Of a DNA stretch of 28,375 bases, positions 7,719 to 16,505 are shown one piece after another. The notes under the pieces were generated by a model, which did no database searches, had not been told where the DNA came from, and worked only from the letters and a program-made list of their open reading frames with translations. The stretch comes from Verrucomicrobia bacterium 12-59-8 (GTDB taxonomy: Bacteria; Verrucomicrobiota; Verrucomicrobiae; Verrucomicrobiales; Verrucomicrobiaceae): NCBI GenBank assembly GCA_002279765.1, contig NCCR01000043.1, forward strand, positions 1,506-29,880, in the 5' to 3' direction. Positions within the stretch are counted from its first letter, which is position 1. Each line of letters opens with the position of its first letter. The position numbers and the translations under genes are program-made.

Positions 7719-10700
7719 ACTGTTGAGCGGTGGCGTTTCAGCTTCCACCCAATCGCCAGCCACAGCAGCAATCCGCCCGTGAGACAAAGCAGACGTGAAG
7801 TCGTCTTCGGATCACCCACGCGCTTGAGTGCAATCTCCAGCACCGCGTGGTCCTTCAACTTCGAGAAATGATGCGCCGTGCCATTCAGTGGCAGCTCGAT
7901 CCCCAGCGCACGACGTCCCGTGGGGCGCAGGGATTCAACCGTTTGCGCGAGGATGCGGGGCAGCTCTTTGCCATCGTCATCGGCTTTCATGAGTGCATCC
8001 ACCGCAGCTGGTGCACCGAAGGGATCTCCGCCCATGGCTGGAGGAGGCGCAGCAGGTGTAGCTGGCGCACCAAACGGATCAGCACCCATGGCAGGGGCTG
8101 CGGCTGGCTTGAGTTCGTCCATCGTCGGTGTCACCAGAGGCATATCGAGTACCTGCGGTGGCGCGGAAGTGTTAACGGCAGCAAACACTGTAGTCTGAGT
8201 GTTGGATGCGACCGTTGCGCCAGAGATAGCGAAAGATCCAGTCCCAGGGGCTGACAAATTCGAGAATACCCTCTCGTTACCGAGAGCAAGACCGTCACTG
8301 TTGGAGATCATGCCCGACGTGCCCCCCATGCCATGGGTGTTCAGTCCAGCATTGTTGTCAGCGCGAATGAGCGGTGCGCTGTTGAAAGCCACCCCGGCAC
8401 CACCGCCCGGCAGGGTCTGCATTTCTTTGCGATCAAACAGCACACTTTCTGCCGGCTTCTCCATTGCCACGCCGCCGCTGCCCGCGATGGCAGTTGCTCC
8501 TGCTCGTGGCATTGCCACTTGCGAACCATTGCCGAGGTTGTTGCTACGAGCATTCGAGTTCACAGTGTTGACCGAACCTGTGGCGTTCTGGGTCAAAATC
8601 TGTGAGGTTTGGGAGCTGCCCGTCAGCAAGCTGTCGATGCTGGCGTTATTGATGCTGAAGCCTCCAGACCGGTTTCCGGCGGTGATGGGTCCGCCTCCGT
8701 AAGGGGACGCGCTGTTGGCAAAGTAGGTGTTGTCCACCGCCACGTTGTCATTGAAAAGCTGCCCACCGTTCGTCGTGATCGAGCCGCTGAAGGTGTTGCT
8801 CCCTGCAAGTCGCAACGGCTGCTGTTGCGGCGCGGCGCTGTTCATGCCCCAGGATGTTTTCCCCTGCTCGATTTTACCGGCATCCTTGCCACCCTTTGTC
8901 GTGGCTTTCCTGCTGGCATAGTTGTTGTCCCAGTTCCCTTTGAGCAGCTCCTGCTGCTGCTCCACCTCGGTGTCCATCTTGGACTGTTGATCGCGCCGTC
9001 GAGACAGCATGAGAGATCCACGGCCTGCCTTGCTCATCAGCTCGCGCTTCTTTTCCTGCACCATGTGTGCCAGCGCATTCGCATCACGATACGCGGCTTC
9101 GGCATCTCCGTAATCGAGCTTGCCGGACGACAGCGCGCGGTTCGCCTCGCCGAGTTCGCTCAGCATGCCTTCGAGCTGCAGCAGTTCGCGTCCAGCGGTG
9201 TCGTTGGCAGTCATGTTGCCGTCGAAATCCTTGAGGTTCCAGCCCTGCGGCGTCCACACCGTCCATGTCGTGCGTTCCACGGAGAGCCCCACGATCTCGG
9301 GATCATCCAGCTTTGCGCTCTGCTGCAGCCCGCTGCCTTGCGCAAAGCGATAAATCATCTTCACCTCCAGCGCCCGCTGTCCGGGCCGCGTGTGGATGAG
9401 CGGAATCAGGCGCACACGTTTGCCGTTCTGCGTTTCTTCATCAGCACGCACCGGCTCGCCGGAAACACTCACGCTGATCAGCTCCGCCTTGTCGGGAAGG
9501 AGCACCGGGAGGAATTGAAGCGAACGATTGATCAGCGAATACTGCGCGATGTCCCAGCGCGAGCCGTCCGGGCGCAGGACGGTCGTCAGATCCGCCAGCG
9601 TGATCAAGGCGGCATTGCCTTCCGTGCTCGTGAGCTGCTGGTAGGCGAGCTTCAGCGCACCATCGCCCGTGGCGCGGAAAAACTGGGGTCGTGCGAGGCC
9701 GGTGGGCAGATAGGGTAGTGTTTCACGGGCCACAGTCTCCAGCGCCGTCTTCTGGGTTGTTTTCGACTCGCGTGATGAAGTATTATCGAGCACGAACCAG
9801 CGTGTGAGACGGCTGGCGTCTGCCACTTTCACAAACGGTACGTCAAGCTCTGCGGTCAGAGGGAGGTCGAGATCGAAGGTGAGTTCGGCGCGGTCGAGGA
9901 CTTCGGTTTGGAGGGAGCATTCGTAGATGCGGTCGGCACCTTCGATGTGGGAGCGTGTTTCACGCAGCAACGGGCCGCTGACGACTGCTTCCGGGAGGGC
10001 GGCGGGGAGACGGACGCTGAGTTGGCGCAGGGCTCCTTGTTCCACCAATGCCACGACTTGCTGAGAGATGCGGATTCCTGCGTCTGAGGCGAGCACTAGG
10101 AGCATGGTTTCTGCTGAGAAACGGGAGGGCTGCCGTGTCAGGGCCACATCCACGCTCCAGGCTGCGCCTTCGTACTGCAGGGCGCGCTTCTTTTCCATAG
10201 GTGGGGCGATGGCGAAGACGCTGTCGAGGACGGTGACATCGAGCTCTTTCAGTTGTGTCGGATTCGGCAACTTTACATCATTTGCGGCATGCGCGACGAT
10301 CAAGGCCTTGCCGCTGATCTTTTCGTAATTTTCCAGTTTCAGCGGTTCCAGTTTCCATGTGGTTACGGGCTGGGCCGCAACCTTCGCCAGATGCACCACA
10401 ACGCGTGCCTCGGGTCCGGCGATGTTGGGGTCGAGCTGCAAGTAAAGTTGAGAGCCTTCATGCTGCCATGCGGTGAGCGCGGGGCCTTGCACGGCCTGGA
10501 CTTCGTAATCGGCGGGCAGTCCCACCACGGCGCGGGTCCAGAGGCCGCGTTTGCGTTTCAGCGTTAGAGCCGCCAGCAGCTCTGCTTTCTGTTCGGAGAG
10601 TTGAAAGACATAGCTCACGTCGGCTTCGGCAAAGAGGGCGGCGGGTTGCACGTCGTAGGTCGGTGCTGTGGTGCCGGTCCACTGCCAGCGTCCGGCATCC

Positions 10701-13700
10701 AGCAAACCATTGCGGTCAGCGTTTGTGGTGCGCTGGGCGGTGCTGGCGTTTACCTTTACTTTCATCGAGTCATCGTGCAGCAGCGCCATCTCCTGCTTCA
10801 AGCGTTGGGCCAGTGGTTGGATCACAGGCGTCGTGCGTACTCCGGCAGCATGGAGAAAACGTTGTGCGCCTTCGATGCGCATGACGGCACCATGGCTCAC
10901 TTCATGCCGCAGGGTGATCGTGAAGACCAGTTTTCCGCCGGAGCGTCGCACCTGCGTCGTCATTGTCGGCACCCGGACCATGCCTGCGCTGGGAATCGTG
11001 GTGTAGGTGTTCAGCGTGCCGATTTCCAGACCGCCATCATCCACGGCAAATTCCAGGGTGCGCCGGACTGCGCCGGGGAATTCATATTCGATCTCCGCGT
11101 CGAGCGTTTCTGGTTCCAGCTCGCGCAGGGTCAGAGTGCCGCGCACGGTGGCCGCAGGCACCGGTCCTTCGCCACGCTCCAGACCGCGTGCGGAGCGTTG
11201 CAGCCGCACTTCACGGTGGGTGCCCAGCGTTTGGGTGAAGCGCCGCCCTGAGGCCTGCTCCTCCACCGTGGTGGCGGCTGCGCCATTCACACGCAACCAA
11301 CCGTCCGACTTGGGTGTGTGCAGCGACAGCATGCCGGAGAGAGCTGGCGGTAGTCGCAGGGTCAGGTCATTCCAGTCATGGGCCAGTGGCAGCGTGGCGG
11401 TCAGCTCGATGGCATGGGTGCCCGGTTGTTCGAGGGTGAGGAGGTTTTCGCTCAGCGCGGCGGATTTGCCATCCACCCGGACCTCGCCTACCAGCCCTTG
11501 GGTGGTGTCCTTGCCATTTTCGATTTGAGCAAAAGGCAGCAGCAGCTTTGTCCACTCGCCGCGTGTCGTGGCGGTGATGCGTGCTTCCAGAACGAGGCCG
11601 CGTTCTTCGATGCGGCCTTGATACAGTGCGCTGTGGATTACCGCATGTTGTGTTGCATCTGTGTCTGCGGGAAGGGCGCGGCGATTTTCCTTGGCCAGCT
11701 TCCAGAGGCGCTGGAATTCGTCATAGCCGAGGTAGAAGCGTTCGGCTTTCTGGGCGTCCAGCGGCAGCTTGGCATCATACGGAATGATCACGGTATGGGC
11801 TGCGGGATCAGGGGGTGGGTTCTCAGCTGATAGAGAAGAAGCGAGGGTGAGGAAAATGACGAATGCGGAATGACGAATGACGAATGAGCGGAGCGGACCC
11901 ATTTGAGGGCGCGTCACGGCAAACAACCAGCCGAGTGAATGGAGCGCCAGAGCGCAGATCCAGCCGAAGGCCACGGCGTTGGTGAGCGCCAGCAGGGTGC
12001 CTTCGAGCAGGAGCGGCATGCCCCAGGCGGTCAGCACCAGGACGAGCAGGGTGAGGAACCAGGGACGGCGTCTGCCAAAGCGCCAGAACAAGGCTAGGCC
12101 CACCGCCATGGCGAGGACGGCGCGCACCATTTGCTGTGACCAGGAAGTGTAATGGAGTGCGAGCATCTCCGGTGGCTGTGCGCCGTGGAAGCGCAGCAGC
12201 CTCCCAGTCTCCGGCAGCTCCACATCCAGCGGGATCAGGCCGGATTTGGAATGCATTTCATTCCTGACTACGGAATCAACAAACGCAGCCACCAAATCGA
12301 GATTTGGCTGGGTATTGCGAACCACGAGCGTCGTGTTCGTGGGATTGTAACTTGCGCTCGCCCCTTCAGGAAACGTGATGCCAGCCCCTTCAAGAGCTTG
12401 TTTAGCTGTGAGGCGGCTGCCACCGCCTGCTGAGAGAAAATTCGGCCGCACACGGTAGCTGCGCGTGAACTGTTCGCTGGCGTTCTCCGAGAGCGGCACC
12501 ACCAGCACCGCGTGTGTCTCGACTTTGTACTTCATCTGCGCCAGCTCGGTGACGTAGCGCAAGGCCTCGCTCAGGGGCACGTCTTTGAGATCAAGCGTGA
12601 TGCGGGCGTTTGAGGGGGTGTTGCCCGTTCTGAGAATCATTGATACCCCTTTGGTCCCCGAGGCGTCCGTGAAGGTGTCTAGGTCACGTGACTTTACGCG
12701 GAGGTATTCAATGGCTTCTTCGATGGTAGCGTCTTGCAACTGCACAGTGGGGATAATGATCTTGTTCATTTTCTCGGTCAGGAAGGCTCCAGGAGAGCGT
12801 CCGACACCATAGTCGAAGGCAATCGAAGCCCCTTGCTCCGGCACTTTGTCCTCCCACCCTTCACTCACTTGTGCCAGCATCTTCGCACGCTGGTGATCGT
12901 AGGCGGTCTTGAAGTAAGCCTGCCTGCGCCGCTCTGCATTCTCGATGCCGCGTCGGGCGGCGCTGTTGTAGGGGTCGGTGCGCAGCACGTCCTGGTATTG
13001 AGAGATGGCGGCGTCGTAGTTGCCGATCTCGACGCTGGTATTTGCCAGGAGCAGACCGCTCTGCACCTTCATCACTTCGGCGTTCGAGGTAGAAGGCCAA
13101 CGACTCGGGTCGTTGAGCTGCTGCAGCATCGTCGTGGCGGACTTGTGTCCAGGCACGAGTTGCAGCGCTTCATTGAGCAACTGGCGCGCTTGGTCGTACA
13201 CTTTTTGTTTCGCCCATTCCTGCGCCACTGCAACGCTGCAATCCACCTGCTTGAGCTTGGCGAGGTTCAGCCAGTTTTCTGCCATCGGTGCATTCTCCAA
13301 CGACTGCACCGCTGAACGATAGGACTCGAGAGCCGCTCCATAGCCGCCGTAGCCGAACTGCTTGTCTCCGCGAGACATGTCCGCGCGCGCTTCTTCAACC
13401 TGTTTATTAGGGAGCGGGGGCAGCAAAGAGTTCGGCCTGTCCGCAAGGAAATCGGCGGGTGCTGCCATGACTTCAAAAGAGGATCCCCACCCCAGCGGCT
13501 TTCCGAGGACTGAGGCTAGGCGTGACAGAAAGCCGCGATCATCGGCATCATTCACGACATGCGACTGCTCCAGCGTGGTGTCCACTTTGGCATAGCCAAA
13601 CGCACCGGGGGCGTACACGGCCCAGTCGGTGCTCAGCACGGGCACGTTGCCGACGAGGCGGATGGGTTCGAGGTTTTGCGTGCCGCTACGGCCCCACACC

Positions 13701-16504
13701 GGCTTTTGCTGCCGGTACTGCACTTGCACCAGGGTATGCAGCGCGTTGGCGGAACCGGCGGGCAGCGGGATGGCGATGGCGTTTTCGACGCTGCGCACGG
13801 GCTTCACCGCCTGACCACCGCTGGAGGTGCTGAGGAGTTCGGCATCCTGCGGCAAGTGCAGGCTCACGAACTGCTCGCCGGAATGACTCAGGTCGAGCGT
13901 GGCCTCGTGCAAGCTGTGACCGTCGGTGCCGAGGACGGAGGTGAGAGCCATGCGGTTCACCACGAGCGCGGCGAGTTCGGAGTGGGCATGGCGTTGCGCG
14001 GTGATCGTCAGGGCGTTGTCACCCGCGCCATAGGTGAAGGCGCTGGTGATGCGATGCCTTGGCTGATAGTCCGCCACCACCGGCACGCGCAGGACGTCCA
14101 GCGGCTGCATGTTTTGGATTTTAGTGGAGAGCTGAGTGTCGGTGTTGGCTTCGATGATCCAGGTGCCGGCGAAGCGGCGTGACTGCGGGAATTCGAGGTG
14201 AGGGAGGGTGGCGGTGAGGGTTTGGTTGGTGGGAGCAGCGGGTTCACTGCGGGCAGGAATGCCCCCGTTACTGGGGAGGCTCATGCGCCAGCGGATGTTC
14301 TGCCGTCCTTTGGATTCCTGGCGCAGGGTGCAGGTCCAGACGCCGGTGGCTTCATCGAGCTGCTGCTCGCCGACGAGCGGGGAGGTCACCCGCAACAGCT
14401 TTGCATTCTCGACGGGCAGTTTGACCTGAAAGGTGCGCAGGGGCGCGCCACTGATGTCGAGGGTGAACTGGCCTTCGATCTCGATGGTGCGGGCACGCGG
14501 CAGGGCATAGGCGGTGACCTCGGTGGAGAAGACGGACTCGGCGCGTTCCACCTCAAACGTCAGTGCATGCTCGCGGAGGCCGAACCATGCCATGCGTCCC
14601 TTCACTGGAGTGAGGCGCGCATCACGGTCTTCCAGTCCTTTGGCCTCCTTCAAGGCCACGCGCCAAGCATCGTCAAAGTCCAGCGCGGTGTAGCCCGCCA
14701 CTTTGACGGCGTCTGGGATGTCGAGCTGATGAACCGTAATCGTTTCCGGATTCTTCGGCCCCGTCCAGGCCTTGGTGAGTTTCAGGCGCGAGGTAACACT
14801 GAACTCAAGCGGACTGGCCGGTACTATGGGCTCGACAGGAAGAATCGTGAGGGTCTGGCCGACGCGTCGCCAGGTGAGACGATAAGCCATCAAAGCTTGC
14901 GACGAATTTACAACCAACTGTTGTGACGTACTGGAGGGTAAGGTCGAACCAACAGGCGTCGATAAAATCGTGATGAATTCTTCTCCAGGCGGCAGCGTGA
15001 GTTTGACCTCCGTGACGGAGCGGTCGCTGCGGAGCACGAGCTTGCGCTCGATCTGCACGCTGTCCTTGTCGATGCGGGCGATGACATCGACATCCGATTC
15101 GATGCGGGGTTTGGAGGTGCGTAGCACGAGGCGTGGCTGATCGACACCGAGCTGGAATTCAAACTGGTCGCGTGCCAACGGTTTGGCACCGGTGAGATCG
15201 AGGAAATCGAGATCCTGGGCGAGCTGGAGACTGGCCCGCGTACGCAGCGGCGGATTCAGTGCGAGCAGCGGCAGTTCGCCGGCGTCCGCGACGGAGTTGA
15301 TCAGACGGCGCAGATTCACCGTGAGATCATGCATGCCGCCATCACGTTCGAGGGTGACGAACAGCTTCGCTCCGTCCTGCCGCCAGCGGCGCACGGCCAT
15401 ACCGCTGACATCGGTGACCTGGGTGTCCTTGCCGACGAGCTGCCACTCGATCTCTGCCTCTCGTGGCGAGTTCTCCTGTACGCGTACGCCGAAGCGGAGA
15501 GATGTCGCCACGTTGGATTCCGACACCGAGACATTGGCCTCCGCTGTTGCGGAAAAACGCAGCGGCTGCGCGGCTGCCGCTGGCGGCGATTCCATCCAGC
15601 GCACGCGAAACGCACGTGGCGCGCCGTGCTTGATGGTCGATTCGGTGTCGTTGTAGCCGCGATGATCGAAGGCGACCTTGAGCGTGTCGCCTTGGCGCTC
15701 GTACGCTGATCCGGCGAGCAGTCGCACTCCGGCAGGCAGGGTGAGATTCAACACGCCGCCGAAGGGCACTTCCGGCACCTCCAGCGTGTGCTCTCCGGCG
15801 CGCAATCGCAGCCACACCGGCACCCTGGCCTCGAAGCGCAGCTTGGCCGTACCCGGACCTTTGGCGAAGAGGACCAGCTCGCTGGCAGTCGTGGTCATGT
15901 CTCTCTGCGGCGCTTCCACGTAGGCCAGCACGTTGCCTTCAGAGGTCACACTGCCCATGTCAAACGGCCAGGCGAACTTGGTGCTCAGCCAGTCTTTCGA
16001 GGGCAGTTGCAGGGTGAGTTCGCCGCGCAGAGTCACGCTCGCAGCACCTGGCTCCACCTGGCCCTCCAGCCGCAGGCCTTCGATGGCGATGATCTTCGGC
16101 GGCGCGAGCTTGGGGTCTTCTGCAGGCTGGGTTTTGCCTGCGTCGCGGATGAGGGCTTCGTACTGCTCAGGGGAGAGCATGATGGCGTTCGGATGTGCTT
16201 TGAGGACGGTGTCGAGGTCTTTGGTGGGGACCCAGAGTTCTTGGCGGGTGGGCTCGGCTGCAATGACGGATGACGAATGGAGAGCCGAGCAAAGCGAGAC
16301 AGCCAGCACGGCGAAGCGCGTGCTGCTCCGAAGGAGCGAGCGAAGCGAAGCAATGACGAATGCCAGAGCACGCTGGAGGTTTGGGCTGCGACGGGACGCG
16401 GGAGCTTTGCGCGGGCCGGTGAACGTTCGAAAGCGCCGGAGGACTGGCGCACTCCAGGACGCTGCCGCGCAGGTCGTGCGGGGGGTGGGATGAGGGGTTT
16501 TCAT
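7715..16504 (-). CDS. Giant exported envelope protein (2929 residues), apparently two secreted proteins in one frame
   Basis: No known family covers it. N-terminal half: a basic stretch of about 45 residues; a hydrophobic signal-like segment (about 48-82, LAFVIASL to SSSVIAAEP); a ligand-like start ELWVPTKDLDTVL; a long beta-rich region; TPR-like helices (about 1035-1215, e.g. YGAALESYRSAVQSL and NYDAAISQYQDVLRTDPYN); a secretin-N-terminal (STN)-like part (about 1248-1420, VQLQDATIEEAIEYL and LDLKDVPLSEALRYV); and three membrane segments (about 1457-1532). C-terminal half: a new Met and a textbook signal peptide (1535-1560), a second beta-rich region beginning IPYDAKLPLDAQKAERFYLGY, a Ser/Asn/Gly-rich low-complexity stretch (about 2520-2845), a conserved-looking ELPLNGTAHHFSKL, and a C-terminal anchor (LLCLTGGLLLWLAIGW) with a basic tail. 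It starts 1 base after the stop of the 1093-residue relative. The frame is intact over 8.8 kb. The role is inferred to be an envelope complex; function unknown. Confidence 0.85.
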   Translation of the reverse strand: MKTPHPTPRTTCAAASWSAPVLRRFRTFTGPRKAPASRRSPNLQRALAFVIASLRSLLRSSTRFAVLAVSLCSALHSSSVIAAEPTRQELWVPTKDLDTVLKAHPNAIMLSPEQYEALIRDAGKTQPAEDPKLAPPKIIAIEGLRLEGQVEPGAASVTLRGELTLQLPSKDWLSTKFAWPFDMGSVTSEGNVLAYVEAPQRDMTTTASELVLFAKGPGTAKLRFEARVPVWLRLRAGEHTLEVPEVPFGGVLNLTLPAGVRLLAGSAYERQGDTLKVAFDHRGYNDTESTIKHGAPRAFRVRWMESPPAAAAQPLRFSATAEANVSVSESNVATSLRFGVRVQENSPREAEIEWQLVGKDTQVTDVSGMAVRRWRQDGAKLFVTLERDGGMHDLTVNLRRLINSVADAGELPLLALNPPLRTRASLQLAQDLDFLDLTGAKPLARDQFEFQLGVDQPRLVLRTSKPRIESDVDVIARIDKDSVQIERKLVLRSDRSVTEVKLTLPPGEEFITILSTPVGSTLPSSTSQQLVVNSSQALMAYRLTWRRVGQTLTILPVEPIVPASPLEFSVTSRLKLTKAWTGPKNPETITVHQLDIPDAVKVAGYTALDFDDAWRVALKEAKGLEDRDARLTPVKGRMAWFGLREHALTFEVERAESVFSTEVTAYALPRARTIEIEGQFTLDISGAPLRTFQVKLPVENAKLLRVTSPLVGEQQLDEATGVWTCTLRQESKGRQNIRWRMSLPSNGGIPARSEPAAPTNQTLTATLPHLEFPQSRRFAGTWIIEANTDTQLSTKIQNMQPLDVLRVPVVADYQPRHRITSAFTYGAGDNALTITAQRHAHSELAALVVNRMALTSVLGTDGHSLHEATLDLSHSGEQFVSLHLPQDAELLSTSSGGQAVKPVRSVENAIAIPLPAGSANALHTLVQVQYRQQKPVWGRSGTQNLEPIRLVGNVPVLSTDWAVYAPGAFGYAKVDTTLEQSHVVNDADDRGFLSRLASVLGKPLGWGSSFEVMAAPADFLADRPNSLLPPLPNKQVEEARADMSRGDKQFGYGGYGAALESYRSAVQSLENAPMAENWLNLAKLKQVDCSVAVAQEWAKQKVYDQARQLLNEALQLVPGHKSATTMLQQLNDPSRWPSTSNAEVMKVQSGLLLANTSVEIGNYDAAISQYQDVLRTDPYNSAARRGIENAERRRQAYFKTAYDHQRAKMLAQVSEGWEDKVPEQGASIAFDYGVGRSPGAFLTEKMNKIIIPTVQLQDATIEEAIEYLRVKSRDLDTFTDASGTKGVSMILRTGNTPSNARITLDLKDVPLSEALRYVTELAQMKYKVETHAVLVVPLSENASEQFTRSYRVRPNFLSAGGGSRLTAKQALEGAGITFPEGASASYNPTNTTLVVRNTQPNLDLVAAFVDSVVRNEMHSKSGLIPLDVELPETGRLLRFHGAQPPEMLALHYTSWSQQMVRAVLAMAVGLALFWRFGRRRPWFLTLLVLVLTAWGMPLLLEGTLLALTNAVAFGWICALALHSLGWLFAVTRPQMGPLRSFVIRHSAFVIFLTLASSLSAENPPPDPAAHTVIIPYDAKLPLDAQKAERFYLGYDEFQRLWKLAKENRRALPADTDATQHAVIHSALYQGRIEERGLVLEARITATTRGEWTKLLLPFAQIENGKDTTQGLVGEVRVDGKSAALSENLLTLEQPGTHAIELTATLPLAHDWNDLTLRLPPALSGMLSLHTPKSDGWLRVNGAAATTVEEQASGRRFTQTLGTHREVRLQRSARGLERGEGPVPAATVRGTLTLRELEPETLDAEIEYEFPGAVRRTLEFAVDDGGLEIGTLNTYTTIPSAGMVRVPTMTTQVRRSGGKLVFTITLRHEVSHGAVMRIEGAQRFLHAAGVRTTPVIQPLAQRLKQEMALLHDDSMKVKVNASTAQRTTNADRNGLLDAGRWQWTGTTAPTYDVQPAALFAEADVSYVFQLSEQKAELLAALTLKRKRGLWTRAVVGLPADYEVQAVQGPALTAWQHEGSQLYLQLDPNIAGPEARVVVHLAKVAAQPVTTWKLEPLKLENYEKISGKALIVAHAANDVKLPNPTQLKELDVTVLDSVFAIAPPMEKKRALQYEGAAWSVDVALTRQPSRFSAETMLLVLASDAGIRISQQVVALVEQGALRQLSVRLPAALPEAVVSGPLLRETRSHIEGADRIYECSLQTEVLDRAELTFDLDLPLTAELDVPFVKVADASRLTRWFVLDNTSSRESKTTQKTALETVARETLPYLPTGLARPQFFRATGDGALKLAYQQLTSTEGNAALITLADLTTVLRPDGSRWDIAQYSLINRSLQFLPVLLPDKAELISVSVSGEPVRADEETQNGKRVRLIPLIHTRPGQRALEVKMIYRFAQGSGLQQSAKLDDPEIVGLSVERTTWTVWTPQGWNLKDFDGNMTANDTAGRELLQLEGMLSELGEANRALSSGKLDYGDAEAAYRDANALAHMVQEKKRELMSKAGRGSLMLSRRRDQQSKMDTEVEQQQELLKGNWDNNYASRKATTKGGKDAGKIEQGKTSWGMNSAAPQQQPLRLAGSNTFSGSITTNGGQLFNDNVAVDNTYFANSASPYGGGPITAGNRSGGFSINNASIDSLLTGSSQTSQILTQNATGSVNTVNSNARSNNLGNGSQVAMPRAGATAIAGSGGVAMEKPAESVLFDRKEMQTLPGGGAGVAFNSAPLIRADNNAGLNTHGMGGTSGMISNSDGLALGNERVFSNLSAPGTGSFAISGATVASNTQTTVFAAVNTSAPPQVLDMPLVTPTMDELKPAAAPAMGADPFGAPATPAAPPPAMGGDPFGAPAAVDALMKADDDGKELPRILAQTVESLRPTGRRALGIELPLNGTAHHFSKLKDHAVLEIALKRVGDPKTTSRLLCLTGGLLLWLAIGWKLKRHRSTV
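8007..8092 (-). repeat. Two-copy in-frame repeat encoding MG(A/G)DPFGAPA near the giant protein C-terminus
   Basis: Two similar 32-base units (8007-8038 and 8061-8092, period 54) encode MGGDPFGAPA and MGADPFGAPA, separated by a Pro/Ala linker (ATPAAPPPA). They lie at the end of the low-complexity region before the conserved C-terminal segment. Such Pro/Ala linkers are usually flexible spacers. Confidence 0.7.
8753..8815 (-). other. Single PATR-like (autotransporter beta-strand repeat-like) peptide
   Basis: Within the Ser/Asn/Gly-rich stretch, residues about 2564-2584 read LRLAGSNTFSGSITTNGGQLF. The pattern LxLxGxNTxSGxxTxNGGxL is that of the passenger-associated (PATR) beta-helix repeat of autotransporters, normally present in many copies. 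Here I see only one clear copy. Confidence 0.4.
11825..11902 (-). other. Internal signal peptide and possible second start inside the giant ORF
   Basis: Met1535 (ATG at 11902-11900) is followed by MGPLRSFVIRHSAF, VIFLTLASSLSA and then ENPPPDP. This is a positively charged n-region, a hydrophobic core and an AxA-like SLSA cleavage site, located immediately after the three membrane segments of the N-terminal half. It would serve as the signal peptide of a separate 1395-residue protein in the same frame. No clear Shine-Dalgarno sequence precedes this ATG, so the segment may instead act as an extra membrane helix in one fused chain. Confidence 0.6.
11853..11888. repeat. GAATGAC-type short repeat, copy 1 (inside the giant gene)
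   Basis: Four close-set units of the form AATGACGAATG/CGGAATGACGAATG. On the coding (minus) strand they read CATTCGTCATT repeats and encode SFVIRHSAFVIF, the core of the internal signal peptide. Related sequence occurs at 16262-16363 and 25971-26020. Confidence 0.7.
16262..16363. repeat. GAATGAC-type short repeat with hairpins, copy 2 (5' end of the giant gene)
   Basis: The element begins AATGACGGATGACGAATGG and ends with AATGACGAATG. Between them are palindromes: GCACG...CGTGC (GCACGGCGAAGCGCGTGC), GCTCC-GAA-GGAGC, and GAGCGAGCGAAGCGAAGC. It looks like a REP-like intergenic element, but it lies within the coding region and supplies the hydrophobic part of the N-terminal signal sequence (FVIASLRSLL through VLAVSLCSAL). 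Confidence 0.6.
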
Positions 16505-16505
16505 C

